64,000 bases of DNA from LSCE01 sp050485425. GTDB lineage: Bacteria; Pseudomonadota; Gammaproteobacteria; Nitrococcales; Aquisalimonadaceae. This document shows, piece by piece, positions 43,793-52,823 of the stretch (positions are counted from its first letter, which is position 1; the number at the start of each line of letters is the position of its first letter). The stretch covers positions 53,141 through 117,140 of the forward strand of contig JBJHBJ010000006.1 in NCBI GenBank assembly GCA_050485425.1, read 5' to 3'. A program made the position numbers and the translations under genes. A model generated the notes under the pieces. The model was not told the origin of the DNA, ran no database searches, and was given only the letters and a program-made list of their open reading frames with translations.

Positions 43793-43943
43793 GCACACGC
43801 CGGCCTGTCCGGCAACCATCTCCGGCCGCCCCACGGCGGCCGGTCTCGACTCCCTTCCCTGTTCCAGGCGTACACGATCTGCTGTCGATTTCAGATGCGG
43901 AGGAGCGACTATGCAGCGTGAGAAACCTGACAAGGAGATGGCC

Positions 43944-44090
43944 ATGTGCCCCGCATGCCTGACATCCGCAACCCTGATCGCCGCCGGTGCGGCCAGCGCC
44001 GTCTCTGCCGGCTGGCTGGTGCCGCTCGCAATCCGGACGCGCCTGAAACGACGCGGCGAACACCCCCGAAAGGAGACGCATCATGGCTGA
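43944..44090 (+). CDS. Small conserved membrane protein upstream of DUF899 gene
   Basis: A 48-residue protein starting MCPACLTSATLIAAGAASA, one hydrophobic segment with an N-terminal CPAC motif and a basic tail RTRLKRRGEHPRKETHHG. AAGGAG lies 6 bases ahead of ATG 43944 and its TGA overlaps the following start by 8 bases. I recall similar CPAC-starting small proteins beside DUF899 genes, so it is likely real although shorter than most annotation cut-offs. Function unknown; the cysteine pair may be redox-active or metal-binding. Confidence 0.65.
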   Translation: MCPACLTSATLIAAGAASAVSAGWLVPLAIRTRLKRRGEHPRKETHHG

Positions 44091-44751
44091 TCAAACACCC
44101 GGACGCCCCGCGATCGCCTCGCAGGAGGAATGGCAGCAGGCGCTTGACGCCCTGCGCCGGAAGGAGAAGGAACTGACACGGGCGGGCGATGCCCTGGCCG
44201 CGGAAAGGCGCCGGCTGCCCATGGTTCCGGTCGAGGACGACTACCGCTTCACCGGACCCGAGGGCGAGGTGTCGCTGCTCGACCTGTTCCACGGCCGCCG
44301 GCAACTCATCGTCTATCACTTCATGTTCGAGCCCGGCGGCAAGCCGTGCTCCGGCTGCTCCATGGTGGCCGACAACATCGGCCACAACCTGGCCCACGTC
44401 AACGCGCGAGACACCACCTTCGTGTTCACCTCCCCGGCTTCGCAGCAGGAGATCGCCGCGTTTCAGAAGCGCATGGGCTGGAACGCGCCGTGGTACACCG
44501 ATCACGACCGCCGGCTTGCCGACGCCTTCGGCGCGGGCAGGAGCTTTGGCGTGAACGTGTTCTTCCGCGACGACGAAGGCCGTATGTACCGCACCTACTT
44601 CACCACCGACCGCGGCGGCGAGCTGTTCGACACCAATTTCCGCTTGCTCGATCTCACGCCCTACGGTCGGCAGGAAACCTGGGAGGACTCTCCCGGCGGC
44701 TGGCCGCAGACCCCGCCCTATGAATGGTGGAGGCTCCACGATGAATACTGA
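44083..44751 (+). CDS. DUF899 family (thioredoxin-like) protein
   Basis: A 222-residue protein of the DUF899 thioredoxin-like family. The core is VYHFMFEPGGKPCSGCSMVA near residue 79, with CSGC in place of a typical thioredoxin CxxC, then DTTFVFTSPASQQEIAAFQK and YRTYFTTDRGGELFDTNFRL. Function unknown; members are often clustered with small cysteine-containing proteins and hydrolases. It overlaps the small CPAC protein by 8 bases upstream and the next gene by 11 bases downstream, forming a compact three-gene operon. Confidence 0.88.
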   Translation: MADQTPGRPAIASQEEWQQALDALRRKEKELTRAGDALAAERRRLPMVPVEDDYRFTGPEGEVSLLDLFHGRRQLIVYHFMFEPGGKPCSGCSMVADNIGHNLAHVNARDTTFVFTSPASQQEIAAFQKRMGWNAPWYTDHDRRLADAFGAGRSFGVNVFFRDDEGRMYRTYFTTDRGGELFDTNFRLLDLTPYGRQETWEDSPGGWPQTPPYEWWRLHDEY

Positions 44752-45679
44752 GACGTGCAGGTTCCCGGCGCTGGTGCTCCTCGTCGCGATTGTCATGGCC
44801 TCGTTCCAAGCCGTGTATGCCGGAGAACCCGAGAAAGTGGCCCGGTCGGCCGAGTCCGGCCACGTCGAGGTCCATGGCGTCCGCTACTACTACCAGGTCC
44901 ACGGCTCCGGCGAGCCGCTGCTGCTGCTCCACGGCGGGCTCGGCACCGCCGACATGTTCCAGCCGGTGCTTCCGGCGCTGACCGCGAACCGGAAGGTGAT
45001 CGGTGTCGATCTCCACGGCCACGGCCGCACTGCCCTTGCCGATCGTCCGATCGATCTGGAGGACATGGGCCGCGACATGGCCGTGCTGGTGGAGCAGCTC
45101 GGCCACGCGCAGGTCGACGTGATGGGTTACTCCATGGGCGGCGGCGTCGCCGCCCAGATGGCCTCGCAACGGCCGGAAACGGTACGCCGGCTGGCGCTGG
45201 TTTCGACACCTTGCGCAAAGGACGGCTTCTATCCGGAGATCATCGATCAGATGCACCAGATCAGCGGCGACTGGGCGGAAGCCATGCGCGATACGCCCAT
45301 GTACCATTCCTATGCCGCCGTGGCGCCGCGGGTCGAGGATTTCCCGAAGCTGCTCGATGCCATGGGGCAGATGGTGCGCCGCCCGGACATCTACGCATTC
45401 GATGTGGAGGCGCTCACCATGCCCGTAATGCTCGTCTACGGGGATGGCGACATGTTCCGGCTGGAGCACATCGTCGAGTGCTACCAGCGTCTCGGCGGTG
45501 GCCAGGGAGACGCGGGCTGGATGCGCGAGAACATGCCGGACAATCGCCTGGCGATCCTTCCGGACCTGACGCACTACGAGCTGTTCATGGCACCGGCAAT
45601 GATCGAGACTGTGCTGCCGTTCCTGGACGGCAAGCGCAACGCGCTGAGCTGGGCGGAACATGCCCAGCCTGCGCGATAG
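44741..45679 (+). CDS. Exported alpha/beta hydrolase
   Basis: A 312-residue alpha/beta hydrolase with a Sec signal peptide (ALVLLVAIVMASFQAVYA, cleavage near residue 27). Core motifs: LLLLHGGLGTADM near 60, nucleophile GYSMGGGVAAQM near 130, an acid in LVYGDGDMFR near 235 and the histidine in PDLTHYELFM near 283. It is exported or anchored, unlike the two other alpha/beta hydrolases in the window. GGAGG precedes ATG 44741. Substrate unknown; the co-translated DUF899 protein suggests a common stress or oxidation role. Confidence 0.85.
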   Translation: MNTETCRFPALVLLVAIVMASFQAVYAGEPEKVARSAESGHVEVHGVRYYYQVHGSGEPLLLLHGGLGTADMFQPVLPALTANRKVIGVDLHGHGRTALADRPIDLEDMGRDMAVLVEQLGHAQVDVMGYSMGGGVAAQMASQRPETVRRLALVSTPCAKDGFYPEIIDQMHQISGDWAEAMRDTPMYHSYAAVAPRVEDFPKLLDAMGQMVRRPDIYAFDVEALTMPVMLVYGDGDMFRLEHIVECYQRLGGGQGDAGWMRENMPDNRLAILPDLTHYELFMAPAMIETVLPFLDGKRNALSWAEHAQPAR

Positions 45680-45724
45680 CACGACCGGGATATGCTTGCT
45701 CTGGTCGACTGGGCGGTGGCTTCC

Positions 45725-45774
45725 CCGGCTGCACGTGCAGGCGGGGCAATCGCCTGCAGCGATTACCCCCATAC
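45725..45774 (-). repeat. Twin-hairpin REP-like unit E
   Basis: On the minus strand: head GTATGGGGGTAA, stem AATCGC / GCGATT, linker, then a second palindrome CCTGCACGTGCAGC. It is head-to-head with unit A (45807), forming an inverted pair as in BIMEs. Confidence 0.65.
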
Positions 45775-45806
45775 GCGGCGCCGCACACCCCGGCATCCGT
45801 CCTGCC

Positions 45807-45853
45807 GTAGGGGAGTAACCGCGCAGCGGTTGCTACCGTCGGGCGCAAGCCCG
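45807..45853 (+). repeat. Twin-hairpin REP-like unit A
   Basis: Head GTAGGGGAGT, first stem AACCGC / GCGGTT with loop GCA, linker GCTACCGT-like, second stem CGGGC / GCCCG with loop GCAA. Compare 57829 and 58012 for compensatory stem changes. Confidence 0.8.
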
Positions 45854-45916
45854 CCCCCCTGCCTGAAATATCCGATACCGCTCTCCCGAGAATCCGCGGA
45901 ATTTTTTCGATCGGCG

Positions 45917-46891
45917 TCAACCGCTAGTCTGCTGCGCGGCATGAGGGGGCAGATGCCCTCTGTCGCCTGCGCGGTCGAACAGGCGCAGTAACACCGGCAT
46001 CGCCAGTTCCAGATGGTCATGGAACAGCATGTGACCGGCATCCGGGATGGCGATGTATTCTCTGTTCCGCACGCCGGACCAGCGCAGGAAAAACCGGGAC
46101 GCCCAGCCGGGGATGAGTTTGTCGGCGGTGCCGCTCAGGACCACGAGCGGTGGCGTAGGGCCTTTCGGCCTCGGCGGGTTGTGACGGAACAGGCTTGCCA
46201 TCGCGCGCGGGCTCTGCAGCCACGCCGCCTGCGGGTCGGCTTCCGCCTTCAGGTAGGCGAGCAGGGCGGGGTCGTCACCGAAGCCTTTCAAGCCATGCGT
46301 CAGATCGACCAGCCGGTACGGCCGGCGCCGATAGCGTTCGATCAGCCGGGCGCGCAGCCGGAAGGAAACCAGGCGGCCGCTGATCAGGAAATTGTGCGCA
46401 ACTGCCAGATCGGGCTGCAGCCCCCGCATGATGCTGAACCCGGTCAGCAGGCCGCCGAGACTTGAGCCCATCAGTATCACCGGCAGGTCGAAGCGCTCCC
46501 GGGTGTAGGTCAGCACGGCCTCGGTGACCTCCAGCGCTTCTTCCACGGAACAATCGCCGCGTGGCCCTCCGGAAAAGCCGTGCCCGGGGCGGTCGATGCC
46601 CAGCACGTGATAGCCGGCCCGCGCCAGGCGAGCGGCGAGCACACAGTAGAAGCGGGCGTAGGAACAGCTCCCGGGCTGTAGCAGAACCACGCCCCTGACG
46701 GGCTCTTCAGCCCGATGGAAGTCGAGGTGGATGCGCAGGCCCTGGTGATCCAGCCAGACATCCTCGATGCGGTCGAGCAAGTCGGGCACCGGTTCCGGCA
46801 GTGCCGGCGCCAGGGCGGTGCTTGCCGTCAGGTACGCCAGCAGTTCCCGGGATGTTTCCGTCTGCGCAGGTAATTCAGTGGCGGTCTGCAT
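45917..46891 (-). CDS. Alpha/beta hydrolase
   Basis: A 324-residue alpha/beta hydrolase. RGVVLLQPGSCSYARFYCVL near residue 70, nucleophile elbow ILMGSSLGGLLTGF near 150, acid in VLSGTADKLIPGW and histidine in DAGHMLFHDHLELAM near 295. Its C-terminus shares a strong match with the relic at 40585-40685, so a paralogue once existed nearby. It is the last gene of a minus-strand operon after the DadA-like oxidase (15-base gap). Confidence 0.9.
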   Translation of the reverse strand: MQTATELPAQTETSRELLAYLTASTALAPALPEPVPDLLDRIEDVWLDHQGLRIHLDFHRAEEPVRGVVLLQPGSCSYARFYCVLAARLARAGYHVLGIDRPGHGFSGGPRGDCSVEEALEVTEAVLTYTRERFDLPVILMGSSLGGLLTGFSIMRGLQPDLAVAHNFLISGRLVSFRLRARLIERYRRRPYRLVDLTHGLKGFGDDPALLAYLKAEADPQAAWLQSPRAMASLFRHNPPRPKGPTPPLVVLSGTADKLIPGWASRFFLRWSGVRNREYIAIPDAGHMLFHDHLELAMPVLLRLFDRAGDRGHLPPHAAQQTSG

Positions 46892-46906
46892 GAATCAATT
46901 CCGGTC

Positions 46907-48154
46907 TCAGGAGGAAAACCGTTCGATGCGGAAGGGCGTCATGGGCACCGCCGGCGGTTCGCCATACATCAGTTCCGCGAGCAGGCGACCGGTGATCGGG
47001 CCGAGGGTGAAACCCTGGTGGCCGTGGCCGAAGGCCAGCCACAACCCGCGATGGCGCGGCGCCGGGCCGATCACAGGCAGCATGTCCGGCAGGCAGGGGC
47101 GGCTGCCCATCCAGGGCGCGGGGTCGAGCCGCTCGCCCAGCGGCAGCAGCCGGCGTGCCACCCGCTCGGCGGCGTCGAGCTGGCCGTGGCGGGGGGCGGC
47201 ATCCAGCGTGGTGAGTTCGGCGCCGGTGGTGAGCCGTATGCCGGCGCGCATCGGCGCCAGCAGGTAGCCGGCATCGACGTCGCGTATCGGGTGGTTGAGC
47301 GAGGCTCCATCCCGGGTCGCGTAGTGCATGTGGTAGCCGCGTTTGGGGAACAGCGGCACCTCATAGCCCAGTTCCGCCAGCCAGTGATCGCTCCAGGGGC
47401 CGGCCGCCAGCACCAGCTCCTCCGCCTCCAGTACGCCGTCGGCGGTATGCAGCCGCCATCCGTTCGCGGTCTGCTCGACGCGCCGGGCCTCGGCGCACAG
47501 CACGTGTCCGCCGAGCGCTTCGAATGCGGCGGCGTAGGCCTTCACCAGGCCGCCGGGGTCGCTGACCGTCCAGGAATTGGTCCAGTGCAGCGCACCCACC
47601 AGAGTGCCGGCCAGCGACGGTTCCATCGCCCTTAGCGCCGCTGCGTCGAGCACCTCGAACGTGACGCCATATCGCTCGGCGATCTCCCGGGCGGTGGCAA
47701 GTTGCAAGTCCAGCGTCTCCTGCCGGCGAAAGCCGTCCAGCCAGCCCCGCTTGCTCACCAGCGCGTGCGCGCCGGCAGCCTCGATCATCATCGCGTGCTC
47801 TTCGGTGCAGCGCATGATCAGCGAAGCGTAGGCCGGAACGGCCTGCGCATGGCGGGCCGGTGTCGAGTGGCGCCAGTAGCTGAACAGCGGGCCGGCCGCG
47901 GCCAGCACGCCCTTGGGGCGGTAGCGGATATCGATCTGGCGATTGGGCAACACACGCAGCAGCGTCGGCAGGTCGCGGGGGAAGGCGTAGGGTTTGACGG
48001 CCTCGCGCTGGATGATGCCGGCATTGCCGAAGGAGGTCTCCTGCCCCGGCGGCCGCCGATCCACGAGGGTGACGTTGCGTCCCCGGCGTGCCAGGTGGTA
48101 AGCGATGCAGGTGCCCACCATGCCGGCACCGAGGACCAGGGTTTCGCGGTTCAT
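46907..48154 (-). CDS. FAD-dependent D-amino acid dehydrogenase-like protein (DadA-like)
   Basis: A 415-residue flavoprotein. The FAD-binding start is TLVLGAGMVGTCIAYHLARR with GRNVTLVDRRPPGQETSFGN, then the DAO-fold markers (LHWTNSWTVSDPGGLVKAYA; YEVPLFPKRGYHMHYAT) and a closing RPCLPDMLPVIGPAPRHRGL. DadA-type enzymes oxidise D-amino acids to keto acids, feeding electrons into the respiratory chain. The neighbouring thioesterase and hydrolase in one operon do not explain its substrate. Confidence 0.88.
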   Translation of the reverse strand: MNRETLVLGAGMVGTCIAYHLARRGRNVTLVDRRPPGQETSFGNAGIIQREAVKPYAFPRDLPTLLRVLPNRQIDIRYRPKGVLAAAGPLFSYWRHSTPARHAQAVPAYASLIMRCTEEHAMMIEAAGAHALVSKRGWLDGFRRQETLDLQLATAREIAERYGVTFEVLDAAALRAMEPSLAGTLVGALHWTNSWTVSDPGGLVKAYAAAFEALGGHVLCAEARRVEQTANGWRLHTADGVLEAEELVLAAGPWSDHWLAELGYEVPLFPKRGYHMHYATRDGASLNHPIRDVDAGYLLAPMRAGIRLTTGAELTTLDAAPRHGQLDAAERVARRLLPLGERLDPAPWMGSRPCLPDMLPVIGPAPRHRGLWLAFGHGHQGFTLGPITGRLLAELMYGEPPAVPMTPFRIERFSS

Positions 48155-48202
48155 GGCATCCTTACCCCGCTCGCGTTGTGATTGTCTGTCTTAAGAAGAC
48201 TA

Positions 48203-49003
48203 CTAATCGGTCAGCAACAGCGCCAGTTGCCGGGATCGCGCCACCAGGGCGCCGGTTTCGTCCCAAAGCTCGCCGTCTTCCACCATCATGCCGTTGTTGA
48301 GGTCGCTGGTGCGGAAGCGGGCGGCGATCCAGCCGGGTGCCGGGCGGCGGCGGACGTGGACGGTGAGTTCCAGCGTCGGTACCCAGCCGACGCTGCCCAG
48401 CAGGCCGAACAGGGAGGGCGGGAAGGCGTCGGCGAACAGGGTCAGCGCCAATGCGTCCGGCGGGCGGCCGTCGGCGAAGCGAACCCAGCCGGCCACTTCC
48501 GCACGTCCTGCCTCGCCAGGCTCGGCCAGTTCGGGGTGGATGCGAATGTCCAGCCGGGAGGTCAACGGCAGCTCTACCCCCTGGGCCAGCGTTTTCCGGT
48601 CGCGGCACTGATCCGGTGCGGGCAGCGAAGCCGGGGGCAGGGTCAGTTCATGTGCGGCGTTGCCGGCATCAGCGAGATCCGCGAAGGCAGCCATGACCCG
48701 CAGGCGTTCCTTGCCGTCCTGGGTCAACGTACCGGTCACGTTCACCGCGCGACGCCCCTGCTTGACCAGCGCCGCTTCGATCACGCCCTCCTGCTCCGCC
48801 AGCCCCGGCCGCAGGTAATGGGTGGTGACCGTCACCGGGTCCGGCCGCCCGGCCAGCGTCGCCAGCGCGCGCAGTGTGGCCGCGGCCGCATAGCCGCCAT
48901 TGGGGTTGTCGCCGATGTTCCAGGCCGGGTGCAGACGGGTCGTCCAGCGTTCTTCGGCCTGCTGGCTGATCGCGGTTTCCTGGTCGAACTTGTAGTTATT
49001 CAT
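48203..49003 (-). CDS. Thioesterase family protein
   Basis: A 266-residue double-hotdog acyl-CoA thioesterase-like protein. The first hotdog has NGGYAAAATLRALATLAGRP and VTVTTHYLRPGLAEQEGVIE; the second has VGWVPTLELTVHVRRRPAPG and FRTSDLNNGMMVEDGELWDE, features of the TesB-like family. It would hydrolyse an acyl-CoA. It heads a minus-strand operon with the DadA-like and hydrolase genes and is divergent from the peptide transporter operon. Confidence 0.85.
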   Translation of the reverse strand: MNNYKFDQETAISQQAEERWTTRLHPAWNIGDNPNGGYAAAATLRALATLAGRPDPVTVTTHYLRPGLAEQEGVIEAALVKQGRRAVNVTGTLTQDGKERLRVMAAFADLADAGNAAHELTLPPASLPAPDQCRDRKTLAQGVELPLTSRLDIRIHPELAEPGEAGRAEVAGWVRFADGRPPDALALTLFADAFPPSLFGLLGSVGWVPTLELTVHVRRRPAPGWIAARFRTSDLNNGMMVEDGELWDETGALVARSRQLALLLTD

Positions 49004-49104
49004 GGAGCCGAGTCTGCCACAGATCGGTTCGCTTCAGACACGCCCCTGTTTCGTGCAGGGCCGGGTGGGAGCGCCTCGTCTTCGTACACAAGAACGCTGC
49101 ATTT

Positions 49105-49119
49105 GCACCGTAATGGTGC
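49105..49119 (+). promoter_or_regulatory. Predicted NtrC-binding site
   Basis: GCACC-GTAAT-GGTGC, a perfect inverted repeat matching the known NtrC consensus (GCACY-N5-GGTGC) and near-identical to the E. coli glnA enhancer sites. It lies about 100 bp upstream of the sigma-54 element at 49209-49224, a correct enhancer distance. Confidence 0.75.
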
Positions 49120-49208
49120 TTCGCCGGATCGGCACGGTTTTCGGAAAGCTGCGCCTGATTTTTCATAGGCTATTGAAAAAGAATGATTAAATGCGCAATT
49201 GGCCAAGA

Positions 49209-49224
49209 TGGCCTTCGCCTTGCA
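49209..49224 (+). promoter_or_regulatory. Predicted sigma-54 (-24/-12) promoter of the peptide-type ABC operon
   Basis: TGGC-N7-TTGCA with the correct spacing (GG at 49210-49211, GC at 49222-49223), matching TGGCACR-N4-TTGCW at the invariant positions. The start codon of the substrate-binding protein is 93 bases downstream. An AT-rich stretch at 49160-49195, suitable for IHF bending, lies between promoter and NtrC site. Confidence 0.7.
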
Positions 49225-49316
49225 TAGGGCTGTTCGTCCCGCAGCGGGATACATGCGTGGTCGGCCCAAGGGTCCGGCCCTCGGGGTTACGAACAGAGTA
49301 TGCGAGGTACGGGAAA

Positions 49317-50939
49317 ATGGAGCGTCGAAAGTTTCTGAAGGGTACTGCGCTGGCTGCCGGTGCGGCGAGTGTGTTGCCGTTTCTGAAATACATTCCGGCC
49401 GCGGAGGCTTCTTCGCGCAACGCCACGCTGGTTGTGTGCGTGGGCTCTGGCCCGAACAGCATGGACATCCACCGGGTGGGCAGTAACCGGGAGAGCTACC
49501 AGATATCGGTGAACCTGTACGACCGTCTGGTGACCCACGGTCGCCGGGAACTGGACGATGGCACCTACGCCTACGATTCCTCGGTGCTGGAACCGGAGCT
49601 GGCCGAGTCCTGGGAGTTCGCCGAGGACGGCATGTCAGTGGACTTCAAGCTGCGCAGGGACGCCACCTTCTGGGACGGCAAGCCGGTCACGGCGCACGAC
49701 GTGAAGTGGTCCTTCGACCGTGCCGTCGGCATTGGCGGCTTCCCCACCGTGCAGATGCGCGCCGGGTCGCTGGAAAAGCCGGAGCAGTTCATCGTCGTGG
49801 ACGATCACACCTTCCGCATCGAGTTCCTGCGCAAGAGCAAGCTCACCATGCCGGACCTGGCGGTGCCGATCCCCATCATCATCAATTCGGAAGTCGCCAG
49901 GCAGCACGCCACCGAGAGCGATCCCTGGGCGGCCGAGTACCTGCACCGTACCCCGGCCGGCGGCGGCGCCTTCAAGCTGGGCGCCTGGCAGTCCGGGGAG
50001 CAGGTCGTGTACGAGCGCTTTGACGACTGGAAGAGCGGCCCGCTGCCGGAAGTTCGGCGAGTGGTCATCCGTGAGGTGCCCTCCGCCTCCACCCGCCGCG
50101 CACTGGTGGAGCGGGGCGATGTGGACGTGTCGCTGGACCTGCCGCCCCGGGACGCCGCCGACATGGCTGCCGCCGGCCGGGTGAGGGTGGCCAGCGTTCC
50201 CGTCGAGAACACCATCCACGGTGTTGGCCTGAACATGAACTTCGAGCCGTTCCGCGACAAGCGTGTCCGCCAGGCCGTGGCCTATGCCATTCCCTATCAG
50301 CAGATCTTCGAGGCCGCCGCCTACGAACAGGGCCTGCCGCTGTATGGCGCGGATTCCTTCGACCCCGCCTCCATCGCATGGCCGCAGCCGTTCCCCTACA
50401 ACACGGATTACGACAAGGCCCGCGAACTGCTGGCGGAAGCCGGCTATGCCGACGGCTTTGAAGTGCCGCTGTCCATGAGCCTGGGTCTGGCGCAGTGGAT
50501 GGAGCCCACCTGCCTGCTGATCCAGGAAGGCCTGAACCGGGTCGGCATCCGTACCAGCATCGACAAGATCCCCGGCGCCAACTGGCGCTCCCGCTCGCTG
50601 GTGGACAAGGAGCTGGACCTGCACCTGACGCACTTCGGCGGCTGGCTGAACTACCCGGAGTACTACTTCTTCTGGCAGTACGTCTACGGCCACCTGTTCA
50701 ACTCCATGAATTACAAGAACGAGGAAGTCGAGGCACTGGTGGACGAGACGCTGCACATGGAGGTGGACCATCCGGACTACGAGACCAAGATCAAGCGCAT
50801 GATCGCCATCGCCTTCGACGAGGTACCGATGATCCCGATCTGGCAGCCCAGTCTGGACGTGGCCATGCAGCAGAACATCGAGGGCTACGAGCACTGGTTC
50901 CACCGGCAGCTCGACTGCCGCACCCTGACCAAGGCCTGA
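49317..50939 (+). CDS. ABC transporter substrate-binding protein, peptide/nickel family
   Basis: A 540-residue binding protein of the DppA/OppA class. The N-terminus ERRKFLKGTALAAGAAS carries a twin-arginine motif (RRKFLK), so it is probably exported by Tat, followed by an AxA-like cleavage near residue 33. Family features: NSMDIHRVGSNRESYQISVN, the AESWEFAEDGMSVDFKLRRD segment near 105, and the long lobe to LTKA at the end. Length is typical. It is the first gene of a five-gene operon behind a sigma-54/NtrC control region. The bound peptide or nitrogen compound is unknown. Confidence 0.92.
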   Translation: MERRKFLKGTALAAGAASVLPFLKYIPAAEASSRNATLVVCVGSGPNSMDIHRVGSNRESYQISVNLYDRLVTHGRRELDDGTYAYDSSVLEPELAESWEFAEDGMSVDFKLRRDATFWDGKPVTAHDVKWSFDRAVGIGGFPTVQMRAGSLEKPEQFIVVDDHTFRIEFLRKSKLTMPDLAVPIPIIINSEVARQHATESDPWAAEYLHRTPAGGGAFKLGAWQSGEQVVYERFDDWKSGPLPEVRRVVIREVPSASTRRALVERGDVDVSLDLPPRDAADMAAAGRVRVASVPVENTIHGVGLNMNFEPFRDKRVRQAVAYAIPYQQIFEAAAYEQGLPLYGADSFDPASIAWPQPFPYNTDYDKARELLAEAGYADGFEVPLSMSLGLAQWMEPTCLLIQEGLNRVGIRTSIDKIPGANWRSRSLVDKELDLHLTHFGGWLNYPEYYFFWQYVYGHLFNSMNYKNEEVEALVDETLHMEVDHPDYETKIKRMIAIAFDEVPMIPIWQPSLDVAMQQNIEGYEHWFHRQLDCRTLTKA

Positions 50940-50949
50940 GGTTGTCCTG

Positions 50950-51978
50950 ATGCGTACATCGTGGATGGTGACGGTCGGGCAGCGCGTGCTGGAGGCGCTG
51001 CCCACGCTGTTCGGCATTATCCTGGTCACCTTCGTACTGACCCGGTCGTTGCCCGGCGACCCCGCCGTGTACTTCGCCGGGCCGGCCGCGGACGCCCAGT
51101 CCATTGCCGAAACGCGAGCGTCCATGGGGCTGGACCAACCGCTGCCGGTGCAGTTCGGGCACTACGTGCAGAACCTGATCCGCGGCGACTGGGGCGTGTC
51201 CCATAACACAGGGCGGCCGGTGATCGAGGAGCTGGGCCGCCGGCTTCCGGCCTCCCTGGAACTGACGCTGTTGGGGCTGTTCCTGTCCATGGCGGTGGCG
51301 ATACCCCTCGGGGTGCTGGCGGCCACGCGGCCGAACAGTATCGTGGACCACGCCTGCCGGGTCGTGGTGACGGCGGGCGTGTCCATGCCGGTGTTCTTCA
51401 CCGGGCTGCTGCTGGTGTACGTGTTCTATTACCAACTGGGATGGGCGCCCTCGCCATTGGGGCGCCTGTCATTCCTGTATATCGAACCGCCGCGGGTGAC
51501 CGGGCTGTACCTGGTGGACAGCCTGATCGCACGCGACTTCGAGGTGTTCCGGGCCGCGCTGGGCCAGATTGCGCTGCCGGCCATCACGCTGGCCCTGTTC
51601 GCCATGGCACCCATTGCCCGCATGACCCGGGCGGCCATGCTGGGCGTGCTGGCCAGCGACTACATCCGCACGGCCAAGGCCAGCGGGCTGGCGCCCCGCA
51701 CCGTGCTGTTCACTTACGCGCTGCGCAACGCCCTGCTGCCGGTGCTGACGACGCTGGGCATGGTGTTCTCCTTCCTGCTCGGCGCCAACGTGCTGGTGGA
51801 GAAGGTGTTCTCCTGGCCGGGTATCGGCTCCTTCGCCATCGAGGCGCTGGTGGCCTCCGACTATGCGGCGGTGCAGGGTTTCGTGCTGTCCATGGCGCTG
51901 CTGTTCGTGACGCTGAACCTGCTCATCGACCTGCTGTACACCCTGATTGACCCGCGCGCGGGCGGGGAGGCCGCATGA
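50950..51978 (+). CDS. ABC transporter permease (DppB/OppB-like)
   Basis: A 342-residue inner-membrane permease with six spans. The first span (LPTLFGIILVTFVLTRSLPG) and PAVYFAGPAADAQSIAETR, MGLDQPLPVQFGHYVQNLIR are OppB-like; the coupling EAA loop is DYIRTAKASGLAPRTVLFTY. Begins 10 bases after the binding-protein gene. Forms the channel with the following permease. Confidence 0.92.
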   Translation: MRTSWMVTVGQRVLEALPTLFGIILVTFVLTRSLPGDPAVYFAGPAADAQSIAETRASMGLDQPLPVQFGHYVQNLIRGDWGVSHNTGRPVIEELGRRLPASLELTLLGLFLSMAVAIPLGVLAATRPNSIVDHACRVVVTAGVSMPVFFTGLLLVYVFYYQLGWAPSPLGRLSFLYIEPPRVTGLYLVDSLIARDFEVFRAALGQIALPAITLALFAMAPIARMTRAAMLGVLASDYIRTAKASGLAPRTVLFTYALRNALLPVLTTLGMVFSFLLGANVLVEKVFSWPGIGSFAIEALVASDYAAVQGFVLSMALLFVTLNLLIDLLYTLIDPRAGGEAA

Positions 51979-52823
51979 ACGCCGCAGCCACGCTACGCCA
52001 TACCCGCTATGTCCTGGGCGAGAACCCGCTCACCGTGGTGGCGTTCAGCCTGTTCGCGCTGATCGTCACGGTGGCGGTGTTCGGCCCCTGGATCGCGCCC
52101 TACGACCCCATTGCCAGCAGTTCGTCCCGCCTGCAGCCGCCCTCCTGGGACCACTGGTTCGGCACCGACCACCTGGGGCGGGACGTGATGAGCCGGGTCA
52201 TCATCGCCACCCGGCTGGACCTGCTGATCGCCGTCTCGGCGGTGGCGCTGTCCTTCGTCGTGGGCAGCATCCTCGGCTGCCTGGCCGGCTTCTTCGGCGG
52301 CTGGACAGACCGCGTCATCAGCCGCTGTATCGACACCATCATGGCCTTCCCGCTGTTCGTGCTGGCCATGGGCATCGTCGCCGTGCTCGGCAACAGCGTG
52401 GAGAACATCATCTACGCCACCGCCATCATCAACCTGCCGTTCTACGCCCGCGTGGCCCGGGCCGAGATCAGCGTGCGCCGCAAGGCCGGTTTCGCCGCCG
52501 CCGCCAAGGTGGCCGGCAATTCCGACCTGCGCGTGCTCTCCATGCACCTGTACCCGAACATCCTGCCGCAGATGATGGTCCAGCTCTCGCTCAACATGGG
52601 CTGGGCCATCCTCAACGCCGCCGGCCTGTCCTTCATCGGCCTGGGCGTGGTCCCGCCGACGCCGGAGTGGGGAATCATGGTGGCCGAGGGTGCCGAGTAC
52701 ATCGTCTCCGGCCAGTGGTGGCTGGTGTTCTTCCCCGGTGCCGCGCTGATGCTGGCCGTGTTCTGTTTCAACATGATGGGCGACGGTCTGCGTGACCTGA
52801 TCGACCCGCGGAGGCGCACATGA
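51975..52823 (+). CDS. ABC transporter permease (DppC/OppC-like)
   Basis: A 282-residue permease, second half of the channel. OppC hallmarks: HWFGTDHLGRDVMSRVIIAT near residue 58, FGGWTDRVISRCIDTIMAFP near 100, and the coupling loop with EWGIMVAEGAEYIVSGQWWL near 238. Starts 4 bases inside the previous gene (ATGA). Confidence 0.92.
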   Translation: MNAAATLRHTRYVLGENPLTVVAFSLFALIVTVAVFGPWIAPYDPIASSSSRLQPPSWDHWFGTDHLGRDVMSRVIIATRLDLLIAVSAVALSFVVGSILGCLAGFFGGWTDRVISRCIDTIMAFPLFVLAMGIVAVLGNSVENIIYATAIINLPFYARVARAEISVRRKAGFAAAAKVAGNSDLRVLSMHLYPNILPQMMVQLSLNMGWAILNAAGLSFIGLGVVPPTPEWGIMVAEGAEYIVSGQWWLVFFPGAALMLAVFCFNMMGDGLRDLIDPRRRT

